A DNA stretch of 64,000 nt from Flavobacterium notoginsengisoli (GCF_014207905.1 NZ_JACHLB010000004.1:434001-498000); one strand, 5' to 3'; shown: positions 47,045-55,794, numbered from the stretch's first letter. Notes: a model not told the origin generated them from the letters alone. Numbers and translations are program-made.

Positions 47045-48490
47045 ATGACAAGGATAATTACGCTTTTCTGTATTTTTATAGCACAAATCGGCTTTTCTCA
47101 ATCGGCTGAGAGTTATTTAGAAAAAATCAGAAATAATGAAGCTCTCTTAACAGCTTTCTTCCAACAAATGCCAAAAGGAGGCGATTTACACCATCACTTT
47201 TCAGGATCCGTTTATGCAGAACCTCTTTTAGAAAGAGCTATTGCAGAAGACTTTTATTTGAATATTGAAACTATGGCGGTTTCTAAAACAAAACCTGCAA
47301 AAGGAAAGTGGAAAAAGTTCTCTACTATAATAGAAGAAGAAAAATTAAATCCCGAAAAATTAGAAAATGAAAAGTTAGATTACTACAAACAGCAGATTAT
47401 GCAAACTTGGTCTATTAAAGACTACAATGGTTCTGTACCTTCTGATGATCAGTTTTTTGATTCTTTCATGAAATTTGAACCAACAATTCAAGGTCATTTT
47501 GCTGAAGGAATGTTGGAATTGAAAAAACGTGCCATTGCCGAAAATGTTCTTTATATAGAAACACAATTATCTACAATTCCGTGTGATATGAATGTTTCTG
47601 ATTTGACTGATTTCAATACAAAACTTCGACAATCTGCAAGTCAAAAAGACGAAAAAGCAGTTTTAAAACTTTTAGACGATTTGTATAAATCACTTCAGAA
47701 AAAAGACGCTAAAAAATATGCTGAAGATTTCAATACTAATTTCTTAGCAAAACTGCACAAAGACCTAAAAATGGACGATGAAAAGTTTACGATGCGTTAT
47801 CAAAACTTTGTTCTTCGTTTTATGGAACCTGTAGATTTATTTAAAAATCTAGTAATTGCTTTTATTTCGTCAAGCGAAAGTAAATTGACCGCGGGTGTAA
47901 ATATCGTTTCTCCAGAACATGGAGAAACTTCTATGAAAGATTATTGGCTTCACATGGTCATGTTTAAATACTGCCACGATAAATTTCCAGACGTAAAATA
48001 CACGCTTCATGCGGGAGAATTGACTTTAGGTTTGGTTCAGCCAGAAGAATTAACTTGGCATATTAACGATGCGATTCATGTTGCTGGAGCAAACAGAATT
48101 GGTCACGGAGTTGATATGGCGTACGAAGCAAATTCGTATGATTTATTGAAATATATGGCTCAAAAAAATATTCCGATTGAAATCAACTTAACTAGCAACG
48201 AATTTATTTTAAAAGTAAAAGAAAACAGGCATCCATTTACGCTTTATAAAGATTTTAATGTGCCAATTGTGATTAGCACTGACGACGCAGGAATTTTAAG
48301 AAGTAATATGACAGAACAATATGTTTTATTGGCAAAAAGATATCCTGACGTAAATTATGAAACGATAAAAAAATACGTTTACAATAGTATCAATTACAGT
48401 TTTATTCAGGATGCATCGGTTAAAAATCAATTAATCAAAGATTTAGACAATCGTTTTAAAACTTTTGAAGCGAAATTTTCTAAAAACTAA
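47045..48490 (+). CDS. Secreted adenosine deaminase-like protein
   Basis: A 481-residue metal-dependent deaminase with a signal peptide (MTRIITLFCIFIAQIGFSQS), so it acts outside the cytoplasm. Zinc and catalytic motifs are MPKGGDLHHHFSGSV (two metal-binding His), YTLHAGE (His and Glu), RIGHGVDMA (His) and VISTDDAGI (Asp). The ~100-residue insertion after the first motif makes it longer than cytosolic adenosine deaminases (about 340 residues). With the split 5'-nucleotidase elsewhere in the window, it could help salvage extracellular nucleosides. The gene is flanked by inverted repeats. Confidence 0.92.
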   Translation: MTRIITLFCIFIAQIGFSQSAESYLEKIRNNEALLTAFFQQMPKGGDLHHHFSGSVYAEPLLERAIAEDFYLNIETMAVSKTKPAKGKWKKFSTIIEEEKLNPEKLENEKLDYYKQQIMQTWSIKDYNGSVPSDDQFFDSFMKFEPTIQGHFAEGMLELKKRAIAENVLYIETQLSTIPCDMNVSDLTDFNTKLRQSASQKDEKAVLKLLDDLYKSLQKKDAKKYAEDFNTNFLAKLHKDLKMDDEKFTMRYQNFVLRFMEPVDLFKNLVIAFISSSESKLTAGVNIVSPEHGETSMKDYWLHMVMFKYCHDKFPDVKYTLHAGELTLGLVQPEELTWHINDAIHVAGANRIGHGVDMAYEANSYDLLKYMAQKNIPIEINLTSNEFILKVKENRHPFTLYKDFNVPIVISTDDAGILRSNMTEQYVLLAKRYPDVNYETIKKYVYNSINYSFIQDASVKNQLIKDLDNRFKTFEAKFSKN

Positions 48491-48512
48491 AATTCTCAAA
48501 TCTGTGCGAAAG

Positions 48513-48611
48513 TTTCACGCAGATTTTAAACAAATTTAAGCTGATTAATGCAGATTTTTTTCTAAAATATTAAAAATAAAATCTGCTTAAATCTGCAAAA
48601 TCTGCGTGAAA
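48513..48611. repeat. Inverted repeat with 15-bp arms
   Basis: TTTCACGCAGATTTT (48513-48527) and AAAATCTGCGTGAAA (48597-48611) are perfect reverse complements. Further AATCTGC copies inside could pair as well. The element fills the space between the deaminase and monooxygenase genes. Confidence 0.75.
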
Positions 48612-48623
48612 AAAAATTAAAAT

Positions 48624-48926
48624 ATGATTCTAGAAGCAGTATTTCTTTTCGTAAAACCAGAATTAGCAAGTCAATTTGAAGCTGATTTTGCAAAAGCAAG
48701 TCAATATATTTCATCAATCGATGGTTATTTAGGACATCGTTTGGAAAAATGTCTTGAAGTCGAAAACAAATATCTTTTATTGGTTGATTGGAACACGCTT
48801 GAAGATCACACAGTCGGTTTCAGAACTTCCGAAGCGTATTTGGAATGGAAAAAGCTTTTACATCATTATTACGAACCGTTTCCAATTGTAGAACATTTTG
48901 AAACAGTTTTCGAGAATAAAAAATAA
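48624..48926 (+). CDS. Antibiotic biosynthesis monooxygenase-type (ABM) protein
   Basis: A 100-residue dimeric alpha/beta-barrel protein starting MILEAVFLFVKPELASQFEADF. It has IDGYLGHRLEKCLEVENKYLLLVDW, the ABM (PF03992) pattern, and ends with HYYEPFPIVEHFE. Relatives include oxygenases and heme-degrading enzymes, but many have no known function. The gene stands alone between two repeat-filled spaces. Confidence 0.85.
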   Translation: MILEAVFLFVKPELASQFEADFAKASQYISSIDGYLGHRLEKCLEVENKYLLLVDWNTLEDHTVGFRTSEAYLEWKKLLHHYYEPFPIVEHFETVFENKK

Positions 48927-48952
48927 TAGTTATGCTTTGTGCAAAAAAAAAT

Positions 48953-49105
48953 AAACACATAGAAACATAGATTTTAAAGTAAATAGGAATCAAGAATTTA
49001 GAAAAAAATCTAGATTTTAACACATAGATTACAATTGAAGCTATGTGCATTGATGCAAGTGAAACGCCTTTTACAGACAAAGAAAAACTATGTCTCTATG
49101 TGTTT
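48953..49105. repeat. Inverted repeat with 18-bp arms around CACATAG motifs
   Basis: AAACACATAGAAACATAG (48953-48970) pairs with CTATGTCTCTATGTGTTT (49088-49105) with one mismatch. Two more CACATAG/CTATGTG copies lie inside. It fills the space upstream of rlmH. Confidence 0.7.
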
Positions 49106-49156
49106 AAATTAAATTCGTGCTAATTCGTGAAATTCGTGGCAAAAAACTTTTAACCA

Positions 49157-49630
49157 ATGAACATCAAACTTATCGCAATAGGCAAAACAGATAATAAATC
49201 GCTTCAAACTCTGATTGACGATTATACCAAACGTTTGTCGTTTTACATCAAATTTGATCTGGAGATCATTCCCGACATCAAAAACGTAAAAAACTTATCT
49301 GAAAGTCAGCAAAAGGAAAAAGAAGGTGAATTGATATTATCAAAACTTTCTCCAACCGATCAATTAATTTTATTGGATGAAAATGGAAAAAACTTCTCCA
49401 GCGTAGGTTTTTCTGAAGAATTACAAAAGAAAATGAACTCCGGCGTAAAAACTTTGGTTTATGTAATTGGCGGTCCTTATGGATTTTCTGAAACGGTTTA
49501 TAAAAAAGCACAGGGAAAAGTTTCGCTTTCGCTAATGACGTTTTCGCATCAAATGGTTCGCTTATTTTTTATCGAACAATTGTACCGCGGATTTACGATT
49601 TTAAGGAATGAACCTTATCATCATCAGTGA
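49157..49630 (+). CDS. rlmH: 23S rRNA (pseudouridine-1915-N3)-methyltransferase RlmH
   Basis: A 157-residue SPOUT methyltransferase that methylates pseudouridine 1915 in helix 69 of 23S rRNA. The start MNIKLIAIGKTDNKSL and the C-terminal SAM-binding knot with VIGGPYGFSETV, LSLMTFSHQMVRLFFIEQLYR and NEPYHHQ are hallmarks. The enzyme acts on 70S ribosomes. The length is standard. A REP-like element follows within 60 bases. Confidence 0.96.
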   Translation: MNIKLIAIGKTDNKSLQTLIDDYTKRLSFYIKFDLEIIPDIKNVKNLSESQQKEKEGELILSKLSPTDQLILLDENGKNFSSVGFSEELQKKMNSGVKTLVYVIGGPYGFSETVYKKAQGKVSLSLMTFSHQMVRLFFIEQLYRGFTILRNEPYHHQ

Positions 49631-49681
49631 TTTTTTGTTTGAAGTTTCAAGTTTTTTTGTTTCAGGTTTATCTAAAAAAGG

Positions 49682-49728
49682 CTTCGACTTCGCTCAGCCT
49701 GACATTGTCATCCTGAGCGAAGTCGAAG
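49682..49728. repeat. REP-like inverted repeat related to 45003-45075
   Basis: CTTCGACTTCGCTCAGCCTGAC and GTCATCCTGAGCGAAGTCGAAG are ~22-bp arms with one mismatch and almost no loop. The arms share GAGCGAAGTCGAAG with the element at 45003-45075. Confidence 0.8.
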
Positions 49729-49742
49729 GAAAGTTTCGAGTT

Positions 49743-50375
49743 TTAGAAAATATATTCTATCGGAAGTTTATCAAGATTGTACGTTACTTCCTTTTGCAAT
49801 ATAATCTTGTATTGGAGATATTCTTCATAACTCATATCCTTATCAAACAAAAAGACCAAATTTGGTACACTTTTAAATTTTATACTGTAAAATTGCTTTA
49901 AAATCTCTGCAATTTTTATTTCCTGATTTCCCATAAAAACCTGCTGTTTTCCTTTTTTAAAATAAACAACAAAACTTCCCTGAGCAGGCCTTTCTGTTTT
50001 ATAAAACACTTTCGTAAAAGGCAGAAAAGCTAAATTCTTTCCAACAGAATCTGCGTAAGAATAATAGTTTTCAGATTCTTCATTTTGATGCATTTTCTCG
50101 TTACGTTTTTTATCCTGCATTTTCATTACTTGCGGAATCACTAATTTCAAAGGAAGACGTTTGTCAATATTCAAAATCCAGTTGGTCGAAATGATGGCAC
50201 TTTTTCGGTTCAAATCGGCGATTGTATCTTTTCCTTCTGTTTTAAAGAAGATGTAAATTGGAGAATGATCTTGAACGTCTTTTACTATTGTTAGGCTTGA
50301 TTTTGGAAGTAAAACGTCTTCTTTTTTTCCGCAGGAGAAAAGAAGAAACAACATAATTATTGCAAAGTATTTCAT
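49743..50375 (-). CDS. Hypothetical lipoprotein
   Basis: A 210-residue protein with a lipoprotein signal (MKYFAIIMLFLLFSCGKK, Cys at 15). The body has KSAIISTNWILNIDKRLPLKL and a C-terminal VPNLVFLFDKDMSYEEYLQYK. The last segment faintly recalls ExbD/TolR periplasmic domains, which I do not trust as an assignment. No known family was recognised. It lies 3 bases after the YwqK/MORN gene on the same strand, so the two are probably cotranscribed. It appears intact. Confidence 0.65.
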   Translation of the reverse strand: MKYFAIIMLFLLFSCGKKEDVLLPKSSLTIVKDVQDHSPIYIFFKTEGKDTIADLNRKSAIISTNWILNIDKRLPLKLVIPQVMKMQDKKRNEKMHQNEESENYYSYADSVGKNLAFLPFTKVFYKTERPAQGSFVVYFKKGKQQVFMGNQEIKIAEILKQFYSIKFKSVPNLVFLFDKDMSYEEYLQYKIILQKEVTYNLDKLPIEYIF

Positions 50376-50378
50376 ATT

Positions 50379-51014
50379 TTATTTCTCTTTTTTATTGTTT
50401 TTTCTAAATTTTGTCTTCTTTTTTAACTCTCCTTCTTTATAAAACTCAATTAGATATAAAAAGCCATTAGAATCATAATTAAAGAATTGTCCTTCTCTTT
50501 TTCCATCAACAAAAGTTCCATCAAATGACAATTTTCCATTGTCATGATACCCTACAAATTTCCCATTTTCGATACCATTTCGATAATCTAAAAAACCAGA
50601 TAATACTCCGTTGCTATATTTTTTTATTTGACCATTTGCTAAATTGTTCTCGTACGGAATTTCATCCATCAATATTTTATCCTCAGAAAATCTTTGCCAA
50701 ACCCCCTCTTTTTTCCCTTCTTTATAACCAATTTTCCACTTTACTTTACCATCTGGATATTTATAAAAGAAAGTACCATCAATTTTTCCTCTTTTTACTT
50801 CAATAACACAGTAATCATTTTCATACTTACTGTATACAAGCCACTTTCCATTCTCTAAAGAATCTTTAAATATTTTTTGATTTGGTTCAAGCTCACTTGG
50901 TTCGCTAACTTTTTCAGGATAAACAAAATCAAATTCCTCATTTATCGAAGTAAAGTTTTGACTATAAGAGAGAAATGCATTAAAGAATAAAAAAAATAAA
51001 AATAGTTTCTTCAT
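50379..51014 (-). CDS. YwqK-type (MORN-like repeat) secreted protein
   Basis: A 211-residue protein with a signal peptide (MKKLFLFFLFFNAFLSYSQ). The mature part has repeated YPDGKVKWKIGYKEGKKEGVW, NGVLSGFLDYRNGIENGKFVGYHDNGKLSFDGTFVDGKREG-like units, quoted here only as GKKEGVW, NGIENGKF and GKREGQFF. These MORN-2-type repeats are typical of the family annotated as YwqK antitoxin, although no toxin gene is seen nearby. It is therefore likely a surface or periplasmic protein. It starts a two-gene unit with the downstream lipoprotein gene. Confidence 0.85.
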   Translation of the reverse strand: MKKLFLFFLFFNAFLSYSQNFTSINEEFDFVYPEKVSEPSELEPNQKIFKDSLENGKWLVYSKYENDYCVIEVKRGKIDGTFFYKYPDGKVKWKIGYKEGKKEGVWQRFSEDKILMDEIPYENNLANGQIKKYSNGVLSGFLDYRNGIENGKFVGYHDNGKLSFDGTFVDGKREGQFFNYDSNGFLYLIEFYKEGELKKKTKFRKNNKKEK

Positions 51015-51045
51015 AAATTTAAAGTTTGGTTAAAAATCAAACAGA

Positions 51046-51870
51046 TTAGAAACTCATCTTATTGTACAAAGTAACACATTCCACCGCTTCTTTCACATCA
51101 TGAACGCGAAGAATTTTTGCTCCTTTTGTCAAAGCAATCGTATTCAGAAAAGTGGTTCCGTTTAAAGCTTCCTGCGGTGTAATATCAAGTGTTTTATAAA
51201 TCATTGATTTTCTCGAAATCCCAACCAAAACAGGTAATTCTAAAAGATTAAAAAGTTCCATTTTCTGCATCACTTCGTAATTCTGATCGGTTGTTTTCGC
51301 AAAACCGAAACCAGGATCCAAAATCAAATCGTTAATTCCTAAAGCTCTCGCCTTTTTCACTTTTTCTGAGAAATAAAAAAGCATTTCTTTTAGAATATCA
51401 TCGTATTGTGTCAAACTTTGCATCGTCTGCGGATTACCTCGCATGTGCATCATAATGTATGGAACGTTGTATTTGGCAATTACTTCAAACATTTTATCGT
51501 CCAATTCACCGGCTGCAATATCATTTATGATTGCCGCACCGCTTTCTATACTCGCTTTGGCAACTTCAGCTCTAAAAGTATCAATCGATAATAATGCTTC
51601 TGGAAAATGCTTTAAAATCAATTCTATTGCAGGAACAATGCGGTCGATTTCTTCTTGTTCTGTAACAAATTCCGCACTTGGTTTACTAGAATACGCACCA
51701 ATATCAATAAATGTTGCTCCCTCAGAAATCATTTTACCAACCTGAGAAATAATTTCGTCTTCGTTTTTATATTTTCCTCCGTCAAAGAAAGAATTTGGCG
51801 TTACATTCAGAATTCCCATTACTTTAGGAATTGATAAATCTATAAGTTTGCCTTTACAATTAATTGTCAT
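51046..51870 (-). CDS. folP: Dihydropteroate synthase
   Basis: The enzyme joins p-aminobenzoate to dihydropterin pyrophosphate in folate synthesis and is the sulfonamide target. From the ATG at 51870 (MTINCKGKLIDL) it has 274 residues; an upstream ATG at 51900 adds ten Lys/Thr/Gln-rich residues and falls within an inverted-repeat tract, so it is less likely. Signature motifs are GILNVTPNSFFDGGKY, IDIGAYSSKPSA, MMHMRGNPQTMQ and the C-terminal LRVHDVKEAVE. It is divergent from the DUF1599 gene. Confidence 0.94.
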   Translation of the reverse strand: MTINCKGKLIDLSIPKVMGILNVTPNSFFDGGKYKNEDEIISQVGKMISEGATFIDIGAYSSKPSAEFVTEQEEIDRIVPAIELILKHFPEALLSIDTFRAEVAKASIESGAAIINDIAAGELDDKMFEVIAKYNVPYIMMHMRGNPQTMQSLTQYDDILKEMLFYFSEKVKKARALGINDLILDPGFGFAKTTDQNYEVMQKMELFNLLELPVLVGISRKSMIYKTLDITPQEALNGTTFLNTIALTKGAKILRVHDVKEAVECVTLYNKMSF

Positions 51871-51894
51871 TTGTTTTGTTGTTTTGTTTTTTTG

Positions 51895-51972
51895 TTTCAA
51901 GTTTAAGGTTTCAAGTTGGTTCAGATTGCGTATTTCAGGAACTTGAAACCTGAAACTTTAAACTTTAAACTT
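51895..51972. repeat. Imperfect inverted repeat with TTTCAAGTTT motifs
   Basis: The left side TTTCAAGTTTAAGGTTTCAA pairs imperfectly with the right side GAACTTGAAACCTGAAACTT and repeats. More CTTGAAAC copies occur up to 52040. It fills the space between the divergent folP and DUF1599 genes. Confidence 0.6.
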
Positions 51973-52035
51973 TTACATTATAAATTTCATTAACACTTTG
52001 TTTAGAAAAAACTTGAAACAAAGCAAACCTGAAAC

Positions 52036-52067
52036 TTGAAACTCTTAAAAAATTATCCTTATTTTTG
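52036..52067 (+). promoter_or_regulatory. Bacteroidota-type promoter of the DUF1599 gene
   Basis: TTG (52036-52038) and TATTTTTG (52060-52067) are separated by 21 bases. Transcription would start near 52073, about 25 bases before the ATG. Confidence 0.55.
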
Positions 52068-52097
52068 AAGAAATTTTAGCAAATATACAGCATATAA

Positions 52098-52640
52098 ATG
52101 AAGAATACTTCCCAAGAATTTGATAATGTTATCGCGGTTTGCCGTACGTTGTTTATCAATAAAATGACAGATTACGGCAGTGCATGGAGAATTTTAAGAC
52201 TACCATCGCTAACTGACCAGATTTTCATAAAAGCACAACGAATCAGAAGTTTACAGGAAAACGAAGTCCGTAAAGTAGATGAAGACGAAAAAGGAGAATT
52301 TATCGGAATCATCAATTATTCTATTATGGCTTTGATTCAGTTAGAATTAGGTGTTGTAGATCAGCCTGATTTGGATGTTGAAAAAGCAACTGAATTGTAC
52401 GATGCTAAAGTAAAATTAACGAAAGATTTAATGGAAGCTAAAAATCATGATTACGGAGAAGCTTGGCGTGATATGCGTGTAAGCTCTTTAACCGATTTGA
52501 TTTTACAGAAATTACTTCGTGTCAAGCAAATTGAAGACAACAAAGGAAAAACAATAGTTTCTGAAGGAATTGATGCCAATTATCAGGATATGATTAATTA
52601 TTCTGTTTTTGCATTGATTTTAAATCCTATTACTAAATAA
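52098..52640 (+). CDS. DUF1599 domain protein
   Basis: A 180-residue cytoplasmic protein with two copies of the DUF1599 motif. The first reads NKMTDYGSAWRILRLPSLTDQ and the second KNHDYGEAWRDMRVSSLTDLI, each followed by a helix rich in Arg and Glu. The conserved DYG-AW residues suggest an active or ligand site in each half. I do not know a proven function. The gene order with a BT_3928-type gene and tpiA is common in Bacteroidota, as far as I recall. Confidence 0.88.
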   Translation: MKNTSQEFDNVIAVCRTLFINKMTDYGSAWRILRLPSLTDQIFIKAQRIRSLQENEVRKVDEDEKGEFIGIINYSIMALIQLELGVVDQPDLDVEKATELYDAKVKLTKDLMEAKNHDYGEAWRDMRVSSLTDLILQKLLRVKQIEDNKGKTIVSEGIDANYQDMINYSVFALILNPITK

Positions 52641-52653
52641 AATTCCAAATTTA

Positions 52654-52693
52654 AAATTCCAAATTCCAATGCTAAACTTGGAATTTGGAATTT
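52654..52693. repeat. Perfect inverted repeat with 16-bp arms
   Basis: AAATTCCAAATTCCAA (52654-52669) and TTGGAATTTGGAATTT (52678-52693) surround an 8-base loop. AATTTTT follows, so it could act as a weak terminator after the DUF1599 gene. Confidence 0.75.
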
Positions 52694-52725
52694 AATTTTT
52701 GGGATTTAACCCAATTCTATACAAC

Positions 52726-53826
52726 ATGAAAAACATCATTACCCAATTCTCCCGATTATTTGTCGGTGTCCTATTTATTATTTCCGGATTAATCAAACTA
52801 AACGATCCAGTTGGTTTCTCTTACAAACTGGCTGAATATTTCAGTGAACCCGTTTTCAATATGCCATTTTTAGAGCCTTTAGCTTTAGGATTAGCTATCT
52901 TTTTGGTAATTCTAGAAGTTGTACTAGGCGTAATGCTTTTAGTAGGTTACAAATCAAAATTAACGATTTGGGCTTTATTGCTTTTAATTGTTTTCTTTAC
53001 CTTCCTTACCTTCTACTCTGCCTATTTTGATGTGGTAAAAGATTGTGGCTGTTTTGGAGATGCCTTACACCTAACACCTTGGCAGTCTTTCACAAAAGAT
53101 GTGGTTTTACTTTTCTTCATTCTGATTTTATTCATCAATAAAAAATTAGTGAAACCATTATTTTCAAAAATGGTTACGAATATCGTCGTATTAATCAGCA
53201 TTATTCTATGTGTTTTTATGGCGGTTTGGGTTTTAAATCACAATCCGATAAAAGATTTCCGTCCATATAAAGTGGGAACAAATATTGAAAAAGGAATGGA
53301 AATTCCAGAAGGCGCTCCAAAATCGGTTGTAGAAATGATTTTCATCTACAAAGTAAATGGCGTGGATAAAGAATTTACAGAAAAAGATTTAATGAATATT
53401 CCAGAAGGCGCGACATTTGTAGACAGAAAAGACAAAGTGATTTCTGAAGGTTATGTTCCGCCAATTCACGATTTCACCATGACAAAAGATGATTCTGACT
53501 ACAAAGAAGAATTATTAAAAGAACCAAAATTATTGATTTTCGTTACTTACGATTTGAATTTATCAAATCCTGACGGAATGAAAAAATTAGCAAAAGTAAG
53601 CGCTGATGCAAAAGCAAAAGGCTATAAAGTAATTGGAATGACCGCTTCTGGAGCTGATGAAATTGCAAAAGCCAAAAAACAATATAATTTAGATACTGAA
53701 TTTTATTTCTGTGATGGAACAGCTTTAAAAACTGTTGAAAGAGCAAATCCAAGTATTGTAGTTGTACATCATGGAACTATCGGTCAAAAAGTACATTATA
53801 ATGATGTTGATGATTTAAAACTTTAA
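52726..53826 (+). CDS. BT_3928-type DoxX/MauE-like membrane protein with thioredoxin-like domain
   Basis: A 366-residue inner-membrane protein. The N-terminal part starts MKNIITQFSRLFVGVLFIIS and has four TM helices in the DoxX/MauE pattern, with DVVKDCGCFGDAL, a CGC motif that fits disulfide or redox transfer. A fifth TM segment is at about 160-180. The periplasmic C-terminal domain (about 200-366) looks like a thioredoxin-like fold without a CxxC. An upstream ATG at 52699 adds nine residues and lies in the inverted-repeat tail. It probably works in envelope redox folding with the TlpA-like protein at 55256. Confidence 0.85.
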   Translation: MKNIITQFSRLFVGVLFIISGLIKLNDPVGFSYKLAEYFSEPVFNMPFLEPLALGLAIFLVILEVVLGVMLLVGYKSKLTIWALLLLIVFFTFLTFYSAYFDVVKDCGCFGDALHLTPWQSFTKDVVLLFFILILFINKKLVKPLFSKMVTNIVVLISIILCVFMAVWVLNHNPIKDFRPYKVGTNIEKGMEIPEGAPKSVVEMIFIYKVNGVDKEFTEKDLMNIPEGATFVDRKDKVISEGYVPPIHDFTMTKDDSDYKEELLKEPKLLIFVTYDLNLSNPDGMKKLAKVSADAKAKGYKVIGMTASGADEIAKAKKQYNLDTEFYFCDGTALKTVERANPSIVVVHHGTIGQKVHYNDVDDLKL

Positions 53827-53855
53827 GAAGTTTAAAATACCAGATATTTTTACAG

Positions 53856-53895
53856 AACGCCAATATTCTTTTTTTAGATTTATTGGCGTTTTTTT
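53856..53895 (+). terminator. Intrinsic terminator after the BT_3928-type gene
   Basis: AACGCCAATA pairs with TATTGGCGTT, with a 15-base loop, followed by a T run. It lies 30 bases after the stop codon and before the next gene. Confidence 0.88.
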
Positions 53896-53922
53896 GAATA
53901 AACAATATACCAAGTAATAAAT

Positions 53923-54945
53923 ATGAGTTCAAAATTTAAAAATGAATTAACTGCCACGTTTTCTAAAAATACTTACCTTTTTACATTTCTATTCTTTTTA
54001 ATTCTTTACACAATCTGTGATTTTAAATTTTACGAAACTGAAGGTGTTCATTTGATTCCTCTTCATATTCTTGCATTAATAGCAGGTGTTATTTTTGAAA
54101 GTAAAAAAATTACAAAAACATGGACAACAGCTTTTTTAATAGGAATCATTTCTTTTGTTCTCACTTTTTCTTTAGGTCTCTTTTTATATTATATCTCGCC
54201 TAATGCAAAATTTGATTTAATGCTTATTTTAAATGTAAGTATTTTAGCTTGGCCAATTGCTTTCTTCATTATATATGTTATTTATTCACGAATATTTAAT
54301 AAGAAAAGAATTGCTCCTCAATTGACGGAAGGTACAACTTTGATACTTTCTATATCTATGATTTATTGGGTTATAGATAATGGCTTGGCAAGATTTGATA
54401 ATATCATCTTAAGAATATTTCTTATTATCGTAATTTCACTTTCCTTATTTTCTCTTTTTAATGCTTTTACTAAAATTTATCTGTCTGATACAATAAAACT
54501 AATCCTAAGCATCTGGAGTTCGATAATTATGATGTTTTTTGCAATCGATAATTTACATGGGATTTTTTATAATGGAAATATCGTAAGTACTAATGAATTG
54601 GTACAAGGAACTTATATTGCCATTCAATATTTCCTTTTAGGCGTTTCAAGCATTTACATGATTCAGAATTTCATGATGCTTATTGGTTTTCTGCCAAGTT
54701 GGAAAATGTTCTTCTTTGTAAAATATTCTAATAAAGTAAGTGAACTCAAAAATGAACACATTGATAGATATTCAGATACACAAGTAAGCAAATCAGATTC
54801 TAAGTTCTGTATTCTTTTTGTTGGTACTATTTTCTTTTTTAATTATTATTTCGAAATTGTTCCAAGACAATTTATAATTTGGCTAACTTTTATAACATTC
54901 CCATTTTTTTTAATGACATACAATCATTTTGTAAAAAAGAAATGA
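53923..54945 (+). CDS. Hypothetical multi-pass membrane protein
   Basis: A 340-residue protein with roughly nine TM helices; hydrophobic stretches include LFTFLFFLILYTI, FLIGIISFVLTFSLGLFLYYI and FFIIYVIYSRIF. Between the last two helices there is a polar loop (KVSELKNEHIDRYSDTQVSK). No family or motif was recognised. It follows a terminator, so it probably has its own promoter. The position between redox-related genes does not give a function. Confidence 0.7.
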   Translation: MSSKFKNELTATFSKNTYLFTFLFFLILYTICDFKFYETEGVHLIPLHILALIAGVIFESKKITKTWTTAFLIGIISFVLTFSLGLFLYYISPNAKFDLMLILNVSILAWPIAFFIIYVIYSRIFNKKRIAPQLTEGTTLILSISMIYWVIDNGLARFDNIILRIFLIIVISLSLFSLFNAFTKIYLSDTIKLILSIWSSIIMMFFAIDNLHGIFYNGNIVSTNELVQGTYIAIQYFLLGVSSIYMIQNFMMLIGFLPSWKMFFFVKYSNKVSELKNEHIDRYSDTQVSKSDSKFCILFVGTIFFFNYYFEIVPRQFIIWLTFITFPFFLMTYNHFVKKK

Positions 54946-55255
54946 CAAACAAAGATGTCATCAATGATTAAAATTTATTGAGTTTTTTTTTCAAATCTGA
55001 CGTTTTTTTACCCTCAAATTTATTCTTAAAATCAAAAAATCAGTCTTTTTTTTCTGTTTCGAAAATTAAAGATTAAAAAATTGCTTAAAGATCTCCTCTA
55101 CTATTACGATTTCATTCTCGTTTTTCTAACCAAAATTTAACTTATTGTTACAAAACAAACGAGTCTTCAAATTTTGTTAATCTCCATTTGGCTTTCAATT
55201 TGTTTGTTTAACTTTGTGAATTCAGTACTTAATTTTAAAATAATTTATTTTACAT
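54946..55255. other. AT-rich intergenic region before the thioredoxin-like gene
   Basis: About 310 bases with many T runs and no open gene. The only clear element is the promoter at 55187-55216. No hairpin terminator was found after the membrane-protein gene. Confidence 0.6.
55187..55216 (+). promoter_or_regulatory. Strong Bacteroidota-type promoter of the thioredoxin-like gene
   Basis: TTTG (55187-55190) and TAACTTTG (55209-55216) are separated by 18 bases, a near-perfect consensus match. The leader would be about 35 bases. Confidence 0.7.
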
Positions 55256-55753
55256 ATGAAACAAATTGCTTTAGTAGTAATTGCATTTATTACCTTTTCT
55301 TGCACTCAAGCTCAAAAAACAGCTTTCTCAAAAGAAGCTCTAGCTGAAAAATTATTAGGAACAGACGACAGTCAAACTACATTTAAAAACATCTTAAAAA
55401 AATACAAAGGCAAAACTTTAGTTATCGAAGTTTGGGCTTCATGGTGTGGTGACTGCGTAAAAGCAATGCCGAAATTAAAAGAATTACAAGCCAACAATCC
55501 AGATGTATCTTACTTATTCATTTCGGCTGATAAAACGGCTGATAAATGGAAAGCTGGAATCGAAAAACACGAATTAAACAAAGGTGATCATTACATGATG
55601 AATGACGGAATGAAAGGCCTTTTCGGAAAAGCGATAGATTTAGACTGGATTCCAAGATACATTGTTGTGGACAAAACGGGAAAAATTGTGCTTTACCGCG
55701 CTATCGAAACCGATTTTGCTAAAATCGATGAAACTTTAAAATCTTTGAAATAA
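55256..55753 (+). CDS. TlpA-like thioredoxin-fold lipoprotein
   Basis: A 165-residue thioredoxin-fold protein. The signal MKQIALVVIAFITFSCTQAQ has a lipobox Cys at 16, so it is membrane-anchored in the periplasm. The active site is WASWCGDCVKAMP; CGDC differs from the more usual CGPC or CPPC. DWIPRYIVVDKTG contains the cis-proline. It probably reduces or transfers disulfides, perhaps together with the BT_3928-type protein. tpiA follows after 84 bases. Confidence 0.9.
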   Translation: MKQIALVVIAFITFSCTQAQKTAFSKEALAEKLLGTDDSQTTFKNILKKYKGKTLVIEVWASWCGDCVKAMPKLKELQANNPDVSYLFISADKTADKWKAGIEKHELNKGDHYMMNDGMKGLFGKAIDLDWIPRYIVVDKTGKIVLYRAIETDFAKIDETLKSLK

Positions 55754-55773
55754 TTTTTCAATAACAATATCAA

Positions 55774-55794
55774 TGTCAAAATTGAATTTTGACA
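55774..55794. promoter_or_regulatory. 21-bp perfect palindrome upstream of tpiA
   Basis: TGTCAAAATT-G-AATTTTGACA is perfectly symmetric about its central base. It lies 44 bases before the tpiA ATG. It has no T run, so an operator or a small hairpin is more likely than a terminator. Confidence 0.45.

Noticed and set aside
49608..49901. Plus-strand ORF of 97 codons.
   Set aside because: It overlaps the end of rlmH, a REP-like palindrome and the 3' end of the hypothetical lipoprotein gene on the other strand.
50379..51014. YwqK-like protein as an antitoxin of a toxin-antitoxin pair.
   Set aside because: The protein has a signal peptide and MORN-type repeats, and the neighbouring lipoprotein shows no toxin features. 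The label is inherited from family naming.
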